Source: Acidovorax sp. NCPPB 3576 (GTDB taxonomy: Bacteria; Pseudomonadota; Gammaproteobacteria; Burkholderiales; Burkholderiaceae_C). Taken from it: a stretch of DNA of 64,000 nucleotides. Shown here in pieces: positions 1-8,843 of this stretch. The stretch's first letter is position 1; the number at the start of each line of letters is the position of its first letter. Below the pieces are notes generated by a model. The model did no database searches, had not been told where the DNA came from, and saw only the letters and a program-made list of their open reading frames with translations. The translations under genes were made by a program, and so were the position numbers. The stretch is taken from positions 3,588,501-3,652,500 of the forward strand of contig NZ_CP097267.1 in the NCBI RefSeq assembly GCF_028473605.1, in the 5' to 3' direction.

Positions 1-35
1 GACTCTTTTTGCGCTTGAAACGGGTAGAGCATCCA

Positions 36-434
36 TCAATGTTTTGCGTCGCAGGCCGGAGGGGGCGATGGATCGGCACATTCGGGAGGAATGTTCTCGA
101 AAGCCACGTCATTGCCGACCTGTACCGCATTGTTGGGCGGACTCAACCACCAATGGATTTCTCCATTCATCCAAAGATCGACGACCTGACTTTCACCCAG
201 CAGTGTTTTGGAATTCACGCGGTACAAACGTACCACGTAGGGCATCTTGTAGTCGTGATGGATGATGCGCTGAACGAGAGACGCTTTGTGAAACTCAAGG
301 CGATAGACGCGCTGAGGGCTGTTTTCACTATCGAAAAATGTGGGCGTCGCAGCGTACCAAGCAAGAAAAATAAGTGCATTCAATGCCAAGCACCAGACGA
401 TGCAAGGGACTTTCCTGAAGTCATTTAGCTTCAT
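36..434 (-). CDS. Small single-pass membrane protein, unknown function
   Basis: A 132-residue protein that I do not recognise as a named family. A hydrophobic stretch at about residues 9-27 (rich in Leu, Ala, Ile and Trp) looks like one membrane anchor, followed by a polar domain of about 100 residues. I chose the ATG at 432-434 because it overlaps the stop of the upstream gene in a TAATG arrangement, which implies translational coupling; an ATG two codons upstream (438-440) is also possible. The partner upstream is a DUF6402 protein, so this is probably the small membrane protein often found beside such genes. Its base composition is lower in G+C than the core genes that follow. Confidence 0.6.
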   Translation of the reverse strand: MKLNDFRKVPCIVWCLALNALIFLAWYAATPTFFDSENSPQRVYRLEFHKASLVQRIIHHDYKMPYVVRLYRVNSKTLLGESQVVDLWMNGEIHWWLSPPNNAVQVGNDVAFENIPPECADPSPPPACDAKH

Positions 435-1317
435 TACCATTCCAATTTGATGGGAAACGGAAGGCGAACACGGTGCACGTCGGAGAGAACAACGAAGTCT
501 GCACCTCGGCCATGTTGAGTGCGCCACTGGCGAAAATCTTGGTTCTGCACAAAGTAAACATCTCTGCGGATCTTGGACGCCTCTTGATTCACCCATTGAT
601 TTGAGATGGGGATGCCTCGGCCTACGTTCACACGACTCACCCCTTGAAATCCCCAGAAGCCCAGAGGCTGTGAAAGGAAAGGGGTTTCACCATCGTTGAA
701 GTCATAGCTATCGCGAAGGTAAAAGCCCAATTGATCGATAGCGACAGTGGTTTTTCCTAAACCATTCTTTGCGACAAGTCCAGACACCGCGATCTTGAGC
801 GTGGCTTCTCCCATGGCTCCATAGAAATCATCCAATGGATCACTGAGTTGGCCACAGTGCACATAGTTGGTTTGACACGTGCCATCAACCCCTTTGGCAG
901 GCTGCGCCAGGTTGCCAAACCTCCATGACTGAGAGGTTCCTGTCGTTTGGTCATTGATGCGCTTCTTCAGCAAGAGCAACGCTGAAGGCGTCGCCCATTG
1001 CTTCTGGAGCTTCGCCATCGCGGCACGGACCCGTGCAAAGCCGAGTGCCCAATTCATAGTGACGGTACTCTCATCCAGGCGCGAGGAGCCCAATTGGGCC
1101 AACTCGAAGGGATCGCGTCCACGCTTCATCAGTTCTGGCATCTCGAAAGCCGCCCCGCGAAACCACCGCTCCATCAACGCCGCCGCCACCGGCCACCCCA
1201 TGCGCGAGCGCATCACGCCGGGAATGTCGTCGAGCTGAAACAGCCGCACCTTGGGTGGCAGCTTTTCTCCAGTTGCGCTCGCAACTGCTCTGGGTCCACC
1301 TTGACCACGCCGTTCAT
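434..1317 (-). CDS. DUF6402 family protein with an apparent N-terminal frameshift
   Basis: The main frame (434-1249, 271 residues from a GTG) matches DUF6402 as I know it: an N-terminal DDIPGVM...MGW segment, a central DDFYGAMGE segment, an RDSYDFN stretch followed by LGFW, and a C-terminal GADFVVLSDV strand. DUF6402 genes usually accompany type VI secretion VgrG/PAAR loci; the biochemical role is unknown. The natural start appears to be the ATG at 1315-1317, which has an AAGGGAG ribosome site, but that frame reads MNGVVKVDPEQLRAQLEK and then leaves the DUF6402 frame at a run of four A (plus-strand T, 1263-1266). One extra A would join the two into a 294-residue protein. It could be a pseudogene, a sequencing error, or a slippage site. 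Confidence 0.7.
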
Positions 1318-1503
1318 GAACACTCCCTTATTTGTTGTCGCTTGTTTTCGAATCGCGGATTCTAGAAAACAAAGGGCATCCAAAACACGGAGTCGCTCAT
1401 TTTCCGGGTTACGCAACGTAACTATTAAAACACCAAAGAAGGAAGGCATCCGCTGAAAACTCACCACGCCGCGCGGGCACCAGCCGACGCCCTGCCCCCG
1501 CCC

Positions 1504-4362
1504 TCAGCCGGTGTTGCGCAACCCGGCCGCGATGCCGTTGATCGAGATGTGGATGCCGGTCTGCACGCGCTCGTCGCCCTGCCCGCCGCGCCAGCGGCGC
1601 ACCAGTTCGACCTGCAGGTGGTGCAGCGGGTCGATGTACGGAAAGCGGTGGCGGATCGACCGGGCCAGGGCGGTGTTGTGCGTCAGGCGGTGCTTCTCGC
1701 CGGTGATGCGGGTGAGCGCATCGGCCGTGCGCTGCCACTCGGCCTCGATGGCGCCGAAGACCTTCTTGCGCAGGCGCGTGTCGGCCACCAGCTCGCTGTA
1801 GCGCGAGGCCAGGGCCAGGTCGCTCTTGGCCAGCACCATGTCCATGTTGGACAGCAGCGTGCCGAAGAACGGCCACTGGCGGTACATCTTCTGCAGCAGG
1901 GCCATCTGCGCCTTGGGGTCCTGGCCGGGCTGCTTGACGAAGGCCTCCACCGCGGCGCCGAAGCCGTACCAGCCCGGCAGCGTGAGCCGGCACTGGCCCC
2001 AGCTGAAGCCCCAGGGAATGGCGCGCAGGTCTTCGATGCGCTGGCTGGGCTTGCGCGAGGCCGGGCGCGAGCCGATGTTCAGCTCGGCGATCTCGCGGAT
2101 GGGCGTGGAGTTGAAGAAGTAATCGGTGAAGCCCGGGGTGTCGTACACCAGCGCGCGGTAGGCGCCCATGCTGGCGACCGACAGTTGCGCCGCCGCCGCC
2201 AGGAAGTCCTTGGTGGCGGGCTTGGTGGGCTGCAGCAGCGTGGCCTCCAGCGTGGCGGCGACCAGGGTTTCCAGGTTGCGCCGGCCGATCTCGGGGTTGG
2301 CGTATTTGGAGGCGATGACCTCGCCCTGCTCGGTCAGGCGGATCTGCCCGCGCACGGTGCCGGGCGGCTGCGCCAGGATGGCCTGGTAGCTCGGGCCGCC
2401 TCCGCGGCCCACAGTGCCGCCGCGGCCATGGAACATGCGCAGCTGGATGCGGTGGCTGGCGGCCAGTTCGTCGAACAGTGCCACCAGCGCGATCTCGGCG
2501 CGGTACAGCTCCCAGCTGCTGGTGAAGATGCCGCCGTCCTTGTTGCTGTCGCTGTAGCCCAGCATGATGTCCTGCTCGGCGCCGCTGGCCTGCACCATGG
2601 CGGCGAAGCCGGGCACGGCGTACAGCTCGCGCATGATGGGCGCGGCGTTGCGCAGGTCTTCGATGGTCTCGAACAGCGGCACCACGATGAGGTCGGTGGT
2701 GGCAGCGCTGCCCGGCGCGGGCGGCACGGCATCGAGCGTGCCGTGCATCAGCCCCACTTCCTTTTGCAGCAGCAGCACTTCGAGCAGGTCGCTCACGGTT
2801 TCGGTGTGGCTGATGATGTAGTGGCGGATGGCCTGCGGGCCGAAGCGCTCGCGCATCTGCCGCGCCGTCTCGAAGATGGCGATCTCGCCCGTGGTGTGCT
2901 CGGAATACGTGGCGCCCACCACGCGCAACGGCCGGGCATCGGCCAGCAGGCGCAGCAGCAGCGCGCGGCGGTCGGCCTCGGGCAGGGCCGCGTAGTCGGG
3001 CTCCACGCGCGCCGTGGCCAGCAGCTCGGCGACCACCTTCTCGTGCTGGTCGGAGCTTTGGCGCAGGTCCACGGTGGCCAGGTGAAAGCCGAACACCTCC
3101 ACCGCGCGCACCAGCGGGTGCAGGCGCTCGGCGGCCAGCGCCGCGCCGCGGTGCGAGCGCAGCGAGGCCTCGATCACGCGCAGGTCGGCCAGGAAGGCCT
3201 CGGCATCGGGATAGGGGTTCTGCGGCGCGACGGCATGGCGCGCGGCCTCGCCGCCGGTCAGGTTGCGCAGCGTGGCGGCCAACCGGGCGTAGATGCCGGT
3301 GAGCGCGCGGCGGTACGGCTCGTCCTGGCGGTGCTCGCTGTGGTCGGGCGAGCGCTCGGCCAGGGCCTGCATGTCGGGCGAGACCTGCACGAGCCGCGCC
3401 GACAGCGACAGCTCGCCGCCCAGGAAGTGCACCTCGGTCAGGTAGTGGCGCAGCGCCACCTCGGCCTGCCGGCCCAGCGCCAGCGACAGCGTGGCCGCGC
3501 TCACGTTGGGGTTGCCGTCGCGGTCGCCGCCGATCCACTGGCCCATGCGCAGGAAGCTCGCCACCGGATGGTTGCCCAGCTCGCGCTCCAGCTCGGCATA
3601 GATCTTGGGGATCTCGCGCAGAAAGGTCGATTCGTAGTACGACAGCGCGTTCTCGATCTCGTCGGCCACGGTGAGCTTGGTGTAGCGCAGCAGGCGCGTC
3701 TGCCACAGCTGGGCCACGCGGGCGCGCAGCCGCGCCTCGTTGGCCGCCAGCTCGCGCGGGGTGAGCGCGTCCTTGGCGCTGTTGTACAACTGGGCACGCA
3801 CCTGAATGTCGCCGCGCTCGGCCAGCAACTGGGCGATGTCGCGCTCGGCATCCAGGATGCTCTTGCGCTGCACTTCGGTCGGGTGGGCGGTGAGCACCGG
3901 CGCCACGTAACTCCTGGCCAGCGTCTGCGAGATGGTGCGCGGCGCGATGCCGGCCCAGCGCAGCCGCGCCAGGGCCACCTCGATGCTGCCCTCCTGCGCG
4001 CTGCCGGCGCGCTCGTGCACGGTGCGGCGGCGGATGTGGTGGCGGTCCTCGGCCAGGTTGGCCAGGTGGCTGAAATAGGTGAAGGCGCGGATCACGCTGA
4101 CCGTCTGGTCGCCCGACAGGCCCTTGAGCAGCTTCTTGAGCGCCTTGTCGGCCTCCTGGTCGGCATCGCGGCGAAAGGCCACCGACAGCTTGCGCACCTG
4201 CTCCACCAGGTCGTAGGCGGCGACCCCTTCCTGCTCGCGAATCACGTCGCCCAGGATGCGGCCCAGCAGCCGGATGTCCTGGATCAGCGGCAGGTCCTTG
4301 TCGGTCTTGCGGGGGGCGGCCGCTGCGGGCGCGGCGTCGGTCTTGCGGGGGGTCGCGTTCAT
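1504..4362 (-). CDS. ppc: Phosphoenolpyruvate carboxylase
   Basis: Cytosolic anaplerotic enzyme joining bicarbonate to phosphoenolpyruvate to give oxaloacetate. The 952-residue product is full length for the family. Visible signatures are [11 protein letters not shown] with the catalytic His at about residue 160, [23 protein letters not shown], and the conserved C-terminal end [14 protein letters not shown]. The ATG at 4360-4362 was chosen because GCAGGAGACC lies just upstream and because the frame farther upstream encodes low-complexity sequence. The gene is divergent from hemC across about 150 bp, and nothing follows it closely, so it is probably monocistronic. Confidence 0.97.
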   Translation of the reverse strand: MNATPRKTDAAPAAAAPRKTDKDLPLIQDIRLLGRILGDVIREQEGVAAYDLVEQVRKLSVAFRRDADQEADKALKKLLKGLSGDQTVSVIRAFTYFSHLANLAEDRHHIRRRTVHERAGSAQEGSIEVALARLRWAGIAPRTISQTLARSYVAPVLTAHPTEVQRKSILDAERDIAQLLAERGDIQVRAQLYNSAKDALTPRELAANEARLRARVAQLWQTRLLRYTKLTVADEIENALSYYESTFLREIPKIYAELERELGNHPVASFLRMGQWIGGDRDGNPNVSAATLSLALGRQAEVALRHYLTEVHFLGGELSLSARLVQVSPDMQALAERSPDHSEHRQDEPYRRALTGIYARLAATLRNLTGGEAARHAVAPQNPYPDAEAFLADLRVIEASLRSHRGAALAAERLHPLVRAVEVFGFHLATVDLRQSSDQHEKVVAELLATARVEPDYAALPEADRRALLLRLLADARPLRVVGATYSEHTTGEIAIFETARQMRERFGPQAIRHYIISHTETVSDLLEVLLLQKEVGLMHGTLDAVPPAPGSAATTDLIVVPLFETIEDLRNAAPIMRELYAVPGFAAMVQASGAEQDIMLGYSDSNKDGGIFTSSWELYRAEIALVALFDELAASHRIQLRMFHGRGGTVGRGGGPSYQAILAQPPGTVRGQIRLTEQGEVIASKYANPEIGRRNLETLVAATLEATLLQPTKPATKDFLAAAAQLSVASMGAYRALVYDTPGFTDYFFNSTPIREIAELNIGSRPASRKPSQRIEDLRAIPWGFSWGQCRLTLPGWYGFGAAVEAFVKQPGQDPKAQMALLQKMYRQWPFFGTLLSNMDMVLAKSDLALASRYSELVADTRLRKKVFGAIEAEWQRTADALTRITGEKHRLTHNTALARSIRHRFPYIDPLHHLQVELVRRWRGGQGDERVQTGIHISINGIAAGLRNTG

Positions 4363-4516
4363 GCGGAAAGGGTCTCCTGCGCGCTCGGGCGCATCATGGA
4401 CAGAGGGCGGCGGCTGCTGCGGGCCCATGCTAGCATCCCCGCTGCCCGCGCCGCTCGGCGCACCCGCCCCGCGCACCCCCCGTATTCCCTCCGTGCGCGG
4501 CGGCCCCCCTACCGCG

Positions 4517-5455
4517 ATGAATCCCTTCGAAACCCCCACCCATTTCCCCTTCGTGATCGCCACCCGCGAAAGCCGCCTGGCCCTGTGGCAGGCAGAGCAT
4601 GTGCGGGCCCTGCTGCAGGCGCGCGGCTACACCGTGCAGCTGCTTGGCATGACCACCAAGGGCGACCAGATCCTGGACCGCACGCTCAGCAAGGTGGGCG
4701 GCAAGGGCCTGTTCGTGAAGGAGCTGGAAGTGGCGCTGGAAGAAGGCCGCGCGCACATCGCCGTGCACTCGCTGAAAGACGTGCCGATGGAGCTGCCCGA
4801 AGGCTTTCACCTGGCCGCGGTGATGGAGCGCGAAGACCCGCGCGATGCCTTCGTCTCGAACCGCTTCGCGCGCCTGGCCGACCTGCCCCAGGGCGCGGTG
4901 GTGGGCACCTCCAGCCTGCGCCGCCAGGTGCTGCTGCAGGCCCTGCGGCCCGACCTGAAGATCGAGCCGCTGCGCGGCAACCTGGACACCCGCCTGCGCA
5001 AGCTCGACGAAGGGCTGTACGACGCCATCGTGCTCGCCGCTGCGGGCCTGAAGCGCCTGGGCCTGCACGACCGCATCCGCGCCACGTTCGAGCCCGCCGA
5101 GATGCTGCCGGCCGCCGGCCAGGGCGCGCTCGGCCTGGAAGTGCGCAGCCACCGGCAGGACGTGATCGCCGCGCTGGCGCCGCTGGCCCACCTGCCCAGC
5201 TGGCTGGGCGTGACGGCCGAGCGCGCCGTGAGCCGCGCCATGGGCGGCAGTTGCTCCATGCCGCTGGCCGCGTACTCGCAATGGCAGGCTGACGGCACGC
5301 TGCAGCTCGATGCCGCCTGGGGCGACCCGCACGGTGTGCTGCCGCTGGTGCGCGCGACCGTCTCCGGCGCCGTGCAGACGTTGGCGCAGGCCGATGCCCT
5401 GGGCAGCGACGCCGCAGCGCAGTTGTGCGCACAAGGCGCGCAGCCTGCGGGCTGA
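4517..5455 (+). CDS. hemC: Hydroxymethylbilane synthase (porphobilinogen deaminase)
   Basis: Polymerises four porphobilinogen molecules into hydroxymethylbilane for haem synthesis. The 312-residue protein has the N-terminal [16 protein letters not shown] segment, a [20 protein letters not shown] active-site region, LKDVPMELP, the GTSSLRRQ arginine cluster, and [12 protein letters not shown], in which Cys246 should carry the dipyrromethane cofactor. The frame is open upstream, but the family begins at [10 protein letters not shown], so the ATG at 4517 is used. It is the first gene of hemC-hemD-hemX-hemY, all on the plus strand with short gaps or overlaps. Confidence 0.97.
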   Translation: MNPFETPTHFPFVIATRESRLALWQAEHVRALLQARGYTVQLLGMTTKGDQILDRTLSKVGGKGLFVKELEVALEEGRAHIAVHSLKDVPMELPEGFHLAAVMEREDPRDAFVSNRFARLADLPQGAVVGTSSLRRQVLLQALRPDLKIEPLRGNLDTRLRKLDEGLYDAIVLAAAGLKRLGLHDRIRATFEPAEMLPAAGQGALGLEVRSHRQDVIAALAPLAHLPSWLGVTAERAVSRAMGGSCSMPLAAYSQWQADGTLQLDAAWGDPHGVLPLVRATVSGAVQTLAQADALGSDAAAQLCAQGAQPAG

Positions 5456-5500
5456 GCCCCCCCGCCCCTTCCGACGACGCCCGCCACGACGGTCCCGCCC

Positions 5501-6346
5501 TTGAGCCTTGCCACCCGCACGCCCCCCACCCGCCGCGCCATCGTCACGCGGCCCGAGCGCGATGCCACGCAATGGATCGTGGCCCTGCACGCGCGCGGCA
5601 TCGACGCGGTGGCCCTGCCGCTGATCGCCATCGCCGGCTGCAGCGATCCGGAGGCAGTCGCCGCGCTGCACCGGGCGCGCGAGGGCTTTGGCGACTACCG
5701 CGCGGTGATGTTCGTGAGCGCCAATGCCGTGCGCTACTTCTTCGAGTCGAATCGGCCTCCAGCGCATATTTCACTAGGGCGTTCTGCTACAAAAACAAGA
5801 GCATGGTCCCCGGGCCCCGGCACCGCCCAGGCGCTGCGCGACAGCGGCATGCCCGCCGCGCAGATCGACCAGCCCGCGGCCACGGCCGGGCAGTTCGATT
5901 CCGAATCGCTGTGGGAGCGGGTGCAGCCGCAGGTGCAGCCCGGCGACCGCATCCTGATCGTGCGCGGCGCGCAGGGCGAGGCCGATGGCCCGTCGGACGC
6001 CTCCCAGGGCGGCACCGGACGCGAATGGCTGGCGCAGCAGATCGCCGCGGCCGGCGGGCAGGTGGAGTTCGTCGCGGCCTATGAACGCGCCGCGCCGCGG
6101 CTCACCCCCGCGCAGCAGGCCCTGGCCACGCAGGCCGCCACGGACGGCTCGCTGTGGCTGTTCAGCAGCTCCGAGGCCATCGCCCATCTCGCCGCCGCGC
6201 TGCCCGGCCAGGACTGGCGCGAGGCCCGCGCGCTGGTCACCCATCCGCGCATCGCGCAGGCCGCCGACGCCCTGGGCTTCGGGGCCGTGCGCCAGTGCCG
6301 GCCCGCCCTGGACGACGTGGTCGCCTCGATAGAATCGCACCCATGA
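5501..6346 (+). CDS. hemD: Uroporphyrinogen-III synthase with an in-frame repeat insertion
   Basis: Closes hydroxymethylbilane to uroporphyrinogen III. Family landmarks are AIVTRPERDATQW near the N-terminus, AVMFVSANAVRYFF at about residues 68-81, and LFSSSEAIAHLAAAL in the second domain. The start is a TTG at 5501. Residues about 84-101 do not look like HemD: they are encoded by a copy of a dispersed AT-rich repeat (5754-5804) also seen at 24007. The reading frame stays open through it and resumes at SPGPGTAQALRDSGM, a conserved stretch, so the gene may still be functional with an altered loop. The stop overlaps the hemX start (ATGA). Confidence 0.9.
   Translation: MSLATRTPPTRRAIVTRPERDATQWIVALHARGIDAVALPLIAIAGCSDPEAVAALHRAREGFGDYRAVMFVSANAVRYFFESNRPPAHISLGRSATKTRAWSPGPGTAQALRDSGMPAAQIDQPAATAGQFDSESLWERVQPQVQPGDRILIVRGAQGEADGPSDASQGGTGREWLAQQIAAAGGQVEFVAAYERAAPRLTPAQQALATQAATDGSLWLFSSSEAIAHLAAALPGQDWREARALVTHPRIAQAADALGFGAVRQCRPALDDVVASIESHP
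5754..5804 (+). repeat. Dispersed AT-rich repeat copy inside hemD
   Basis: The segment begins GGCCTCCAGCGCA, continues through ACTAGGGCGT and TGCTAC, and ends near AGAGCA. The same blocks occur in the same order in the intergenic repeat at 24007-24057. It is visibly more AT-rich than the surrounding coding sequence and contains no stop in the hemD frame. Confidence 0.75.
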
Positions 6347-7449
6347 GTTTTGAGCCCGCTTCCACCCCCGCCGCCCCACCGCTGGCCACGCCGCCGCCCC
6401 TGGCCGCCGCGCCCGCAGCGTCCGTGAAAAGCGCCAGCGGCAACCGCTACGCGCTCTGGGCCTTGGGGGCCGTGGCCGCCGCCGGCCTGCTGGGCAGCGC
6501 GCTGCTGTGGCAGCGCCTGAACACCATCCAGGAGCAACTGGCCCGGCAGACCGCCGACTCCGGCACCCAGGCCATCGAAGCCCGCACCCTCGCCCACCAG
6601 GCGCTGGACGTGTCGCGCGAAACCGCCGCGCGCCTCACGGTGAACGAAACCCGCGTGAGCGAAGTGGCCCTGCAGCGCGCCCAGCTCGAAGACCTGATGC
6701 AGAGCCTGTCGCGCTCGCGCGACGAGAACCTGGTGGTGGACATCGAATCCGGCATCCGCCTGGCCCAGCAGCAGGCCCAGCTGACCGGCAGCCTGGAGCC
6801 GCTGGTGGCCGCCCTGAAAAGCGCCAACCAGCGCATCGAACGCGCCGCCCAGCCCCGCCTGGCGCCCCTGTCGCGCGCCATCGGCCGCGACCTGGAGCGC
6901 ATCGGCGCCGCCCAGGTGACCGACACCGCCGGCCTGCTCGCGCGGCTCGACGATCTGGTGCGGCAGGTGGACGAGCTGCCCCTGCAGAACGCCGTCGCCC
7001 AGGCCGCCGCCACGCGCCGCATGAACGCCCAGGTGCCCGCGGGCGACGCCGCCGCGCCGCCCGCCGCGCCCAGCCCCTGGTGGCAGTCTGCGCTGCAGCG
7101 CGCGTGGGAGGTCGTGCGCGACGAAGCCCGCGGCCTGCTGCGCGTGAGCCGCATCGACCGGCCCGAGGCCATCCTGGTATCGCCCGACCAGGCGTTCTTC
7201 CTGCGCGAGAACCTCAAGCTCAAGCTCATGAACGCCCGCCTGGGCGTGCTGGCCCGCCAGCTCGACTCGGCCCGCGCCGACCTGGCCGCCGCCAGCGCCG
7301 CGCTCAACCGCTACTTCGACCCCGCGTCGCGCCGCACGCAGATGGCCGCCACGGTGCTGCAGCAGGCGCAGTCGCACATCCGCACGGCCGAGCTGCCGCC
7401 GCTGGACGAAACCCTGTCCGCCCTGGCCACGGCCGCGGCCGGCCGCTGA
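6343..7449 (+). CDS. hemX: HemX-like membrane-anchored uroporphyrinogen-III C-methyltransferase-family protein
   Basis: A 368-residue protein in the position of HemX in proteobacterial hemCDXY operons. It has a Pro/Ala-rich cytoplasmic N-terminus (about residues 1-30), one membrane helix at about 36-56, and a long region rich in Gln, Ala, Leu and Arg that should form coiled coil and helical bundle in the periplasm. It lacks the glycine-rich SAM-binding motifs of true methyltransferases, so enzyme activity is doubtful despite the common annotation. Its ATG overlaps the hemD stop, indicating coupling. Its role in haem synthesis is unproven in the family. Confidence 0.9.
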   Translation: MSFEPASTPAAPPLATPPPLAAAPAASVKSASGNRYALWALGAVAAAGLLGSALLWQRLNTIQEQLARQTADSGTQAIEARTLAHQALDVSRETAARLTVNETRVSEVALQRAQLEDLMQSLSRSRDENLVVDIESGIRLAQQQAQLTGSLEPLVAALKSANQRIERAAQPRLAPLSRAIGRDLERIGAAQVTDTAGLLARLDDLVRQVDELPLQNAVAQAAATRRMNAQVPAGDAAAPPAAPSPWWQSALQRAWEVVRDEARGLLRVSRIDRPEAILVSPDQAFFLRENLKLKLMNARLGVLARQLDSARADLAAASAALNRYFDPASRRTQMAATVLQQAQSHIRTAELPPLDETLSALATAAAGR

Positions 7450-7472
7450 AGCCACCGGAGGACCGCCCACCC

Positions 7473-8750
7473 ATGCGCGCCGCACTCTGGTTTCTGGCAC
7501 TTTTTGGCGTGGCCGTCGCGGCCGCGCTGTTCGCGGGCAACAACCAGGGCACGGTGACCCTGTTCTGGCCGCCCTACCGCGTCGATCTGTCGCTCAATCT
7601 CGTCCTGCTGCTGCTGGTCGGCGGCTTCGCCACGCTGTATGTGGCGCTGCGCGCCCTGGCCGCGCTGCTGGAGCTGCCCCGCCAGGCGCGGCGCTGGCGC
7701 GCCCAGCAAAAGGAGCGCTCCATGCACGCCGCGCTGCTCGATGCGCTGTCGCAGCTGCTGGCCGGGCGCTTCATCCGATCGCGCAAGGCCGCCACCGCCG
7801 CCCTCGCGCAAGAAAGCGCGCTGGAGGCATCGGGCGAGGCCGTGCCGCACGGCCGCCAATTGCGCACGCTGGCCCACCTGGTGGCCGCCGAAAGCTCGCA
7901 CGCCCTGCAGGACCGCGCCACGCGCGAGGCGCATTTGCAGAACGCGCTCAACAACATTCCCGACCGCGCGCCGGTCACCGAACTGGAGCTGCGCGAAGGC
8001 GCACACCTGCGCGCGGCCCGCTGGTCGCTGGACGAGCGCGATGCCAACGCCGCGCTCGAACGCCTGGCCGCCCTGCCCCAGGGCGCGGCCCGGCGCACGC
8101 TGGCGCTGCGCGCGCGCCTGAAGGCCACGCGCCTGGCCCACCAGACCCAGGAAGCCCTGGAGACCGCGCGGCTGCTGGGCAAGCACCGGGCGTTTTCGCC
8201 CGCCGCAGCGCAGAGCATCGTGCGCGGCCTGGCCATGGAACTGCTGAACGGCGCGCACGACCCGGCCCAGCTGCAGCAGGTGTGGATGTCGCTGGAGCCC
8301 GCCGAGCGCGCCATGCCCGAGCTGGCCATCCACGCGGCGCAGCGCCTGAGCACCCTGGGCGGCGATGCCGGCCAGGTGCGCCAGTGGCTGCTGCCCGTGT
8401 GGGAACGCATGGTGGAACTGCCGCACGCCCTTCCTGACCACCAGGCGCTCAAGCTGGTGCGCGCCCTGGAAAACAACCTGGATGCGCTCGACGCCGCGTG
8501 GCTCGCCCGCATCGAAGCGGCGCAGCAGGCCAACCCCCGCGATGCGCGCCTGCAGTACCTGGCCGCCATGGCCTGCCTGCGGCGCCAGCTGTGGGGCAAG
8601 GCGCAGCAGCTGTTCACCCAGTCCACCGGGCAATTGGGCGATGCCAGCCTGCGCTGCAGCGCGTGGCGCCACCTGGCCGAACTGGCCGAGCAGCGCGGCG
8701 ACGCCACGGCGGCGGCCACAGCCTGGAAGAACGCCGTACTGGCGTCCTGA
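7473..8750 (+). CDS. hemY: HemY family protein (TPR-type inner-membrane protein of the haem operon)
   Basis: A 425-residue protein with the standard HemY_N layout: membrane helices at about residues 4-22 and 41-62 separated by NNQGTVTLFWPPYRVDLSLN, then a long helical domain with TPR-like repeats. It is unrelated to the Bacillus protoporphyrinogen oxidase of the same name. The ATG follows a CCGGAGGACC site 23 bp after hemX. It is the last gene of the operon and converges on the ABC-F gene. HemY is thought to help coordinate late haem synthesis at the membrane; the mechanism is not established here. Confidence 0.92.
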   Translation: MRAALWFLALFGVAVAAALFAGNNQGTVTLFWPPYRVDLSLNLVLLLLVGGFATLYVALRALAALLELPRQARRWRAQQKERSMHAALLDALSQLLAGRFIRSRKAATAALAQESALEASGEAVPHGRQLRTLAHLVAAESSHALQDRATREAHLQNALNNIPDRAPVTELELREGAHLRAARWSLDERDANAALERLAALPQGAARRTLALRARLKATRLAHQTQEALETARLLGKHRAFSPAAAQSIVRGLAMELLNGAHDPAQLQQVWMSLEPAERAMPELAIHAAQRLSTLGGDAGQVRQWLLPVWERMVELPHALPDHQALKLVRALENNLDALDAAWLARIEAAQQANPRDARLQYLAAMACLRRQLWGKAQQLFTQSTGQLGDASLRCSAWRHLAELAEQRGDATAAATAWKNAVLAS

Positions 8751-8786
8751 CGCAAGGCGGGGCCCAGGCGCCGTGCCTGGGCTTGC
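8751..8786. terminator. Hairpin between convergent hemY and the ABC-F gene
   Basis: GCCCAGGC and GCCTGGGC form an 8-bp stem around a 5-base loop, flanked by an outer CGCAA/TTGCG pairing. There is no clear T-run, so this is a plausible but weak terminator for both converging genes. Confidence 0.4.
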
Positions 8787-8843
8787 GCCCACCCCTCTCT
8801 GCGGCCGCCCGAGGCCGGGCTCCGCCCTTGACCGTGGGCCGCG

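Noticed and set aside
1549..5292. A very long plus-strand open frame of over 1200 codons
   Set aside because: It is antisense to ppc and out of frame with hemC; its protein is a low-complexity Ala/Gly/Arg/Gln composition typical of shadow frames in GC-rich DNA.
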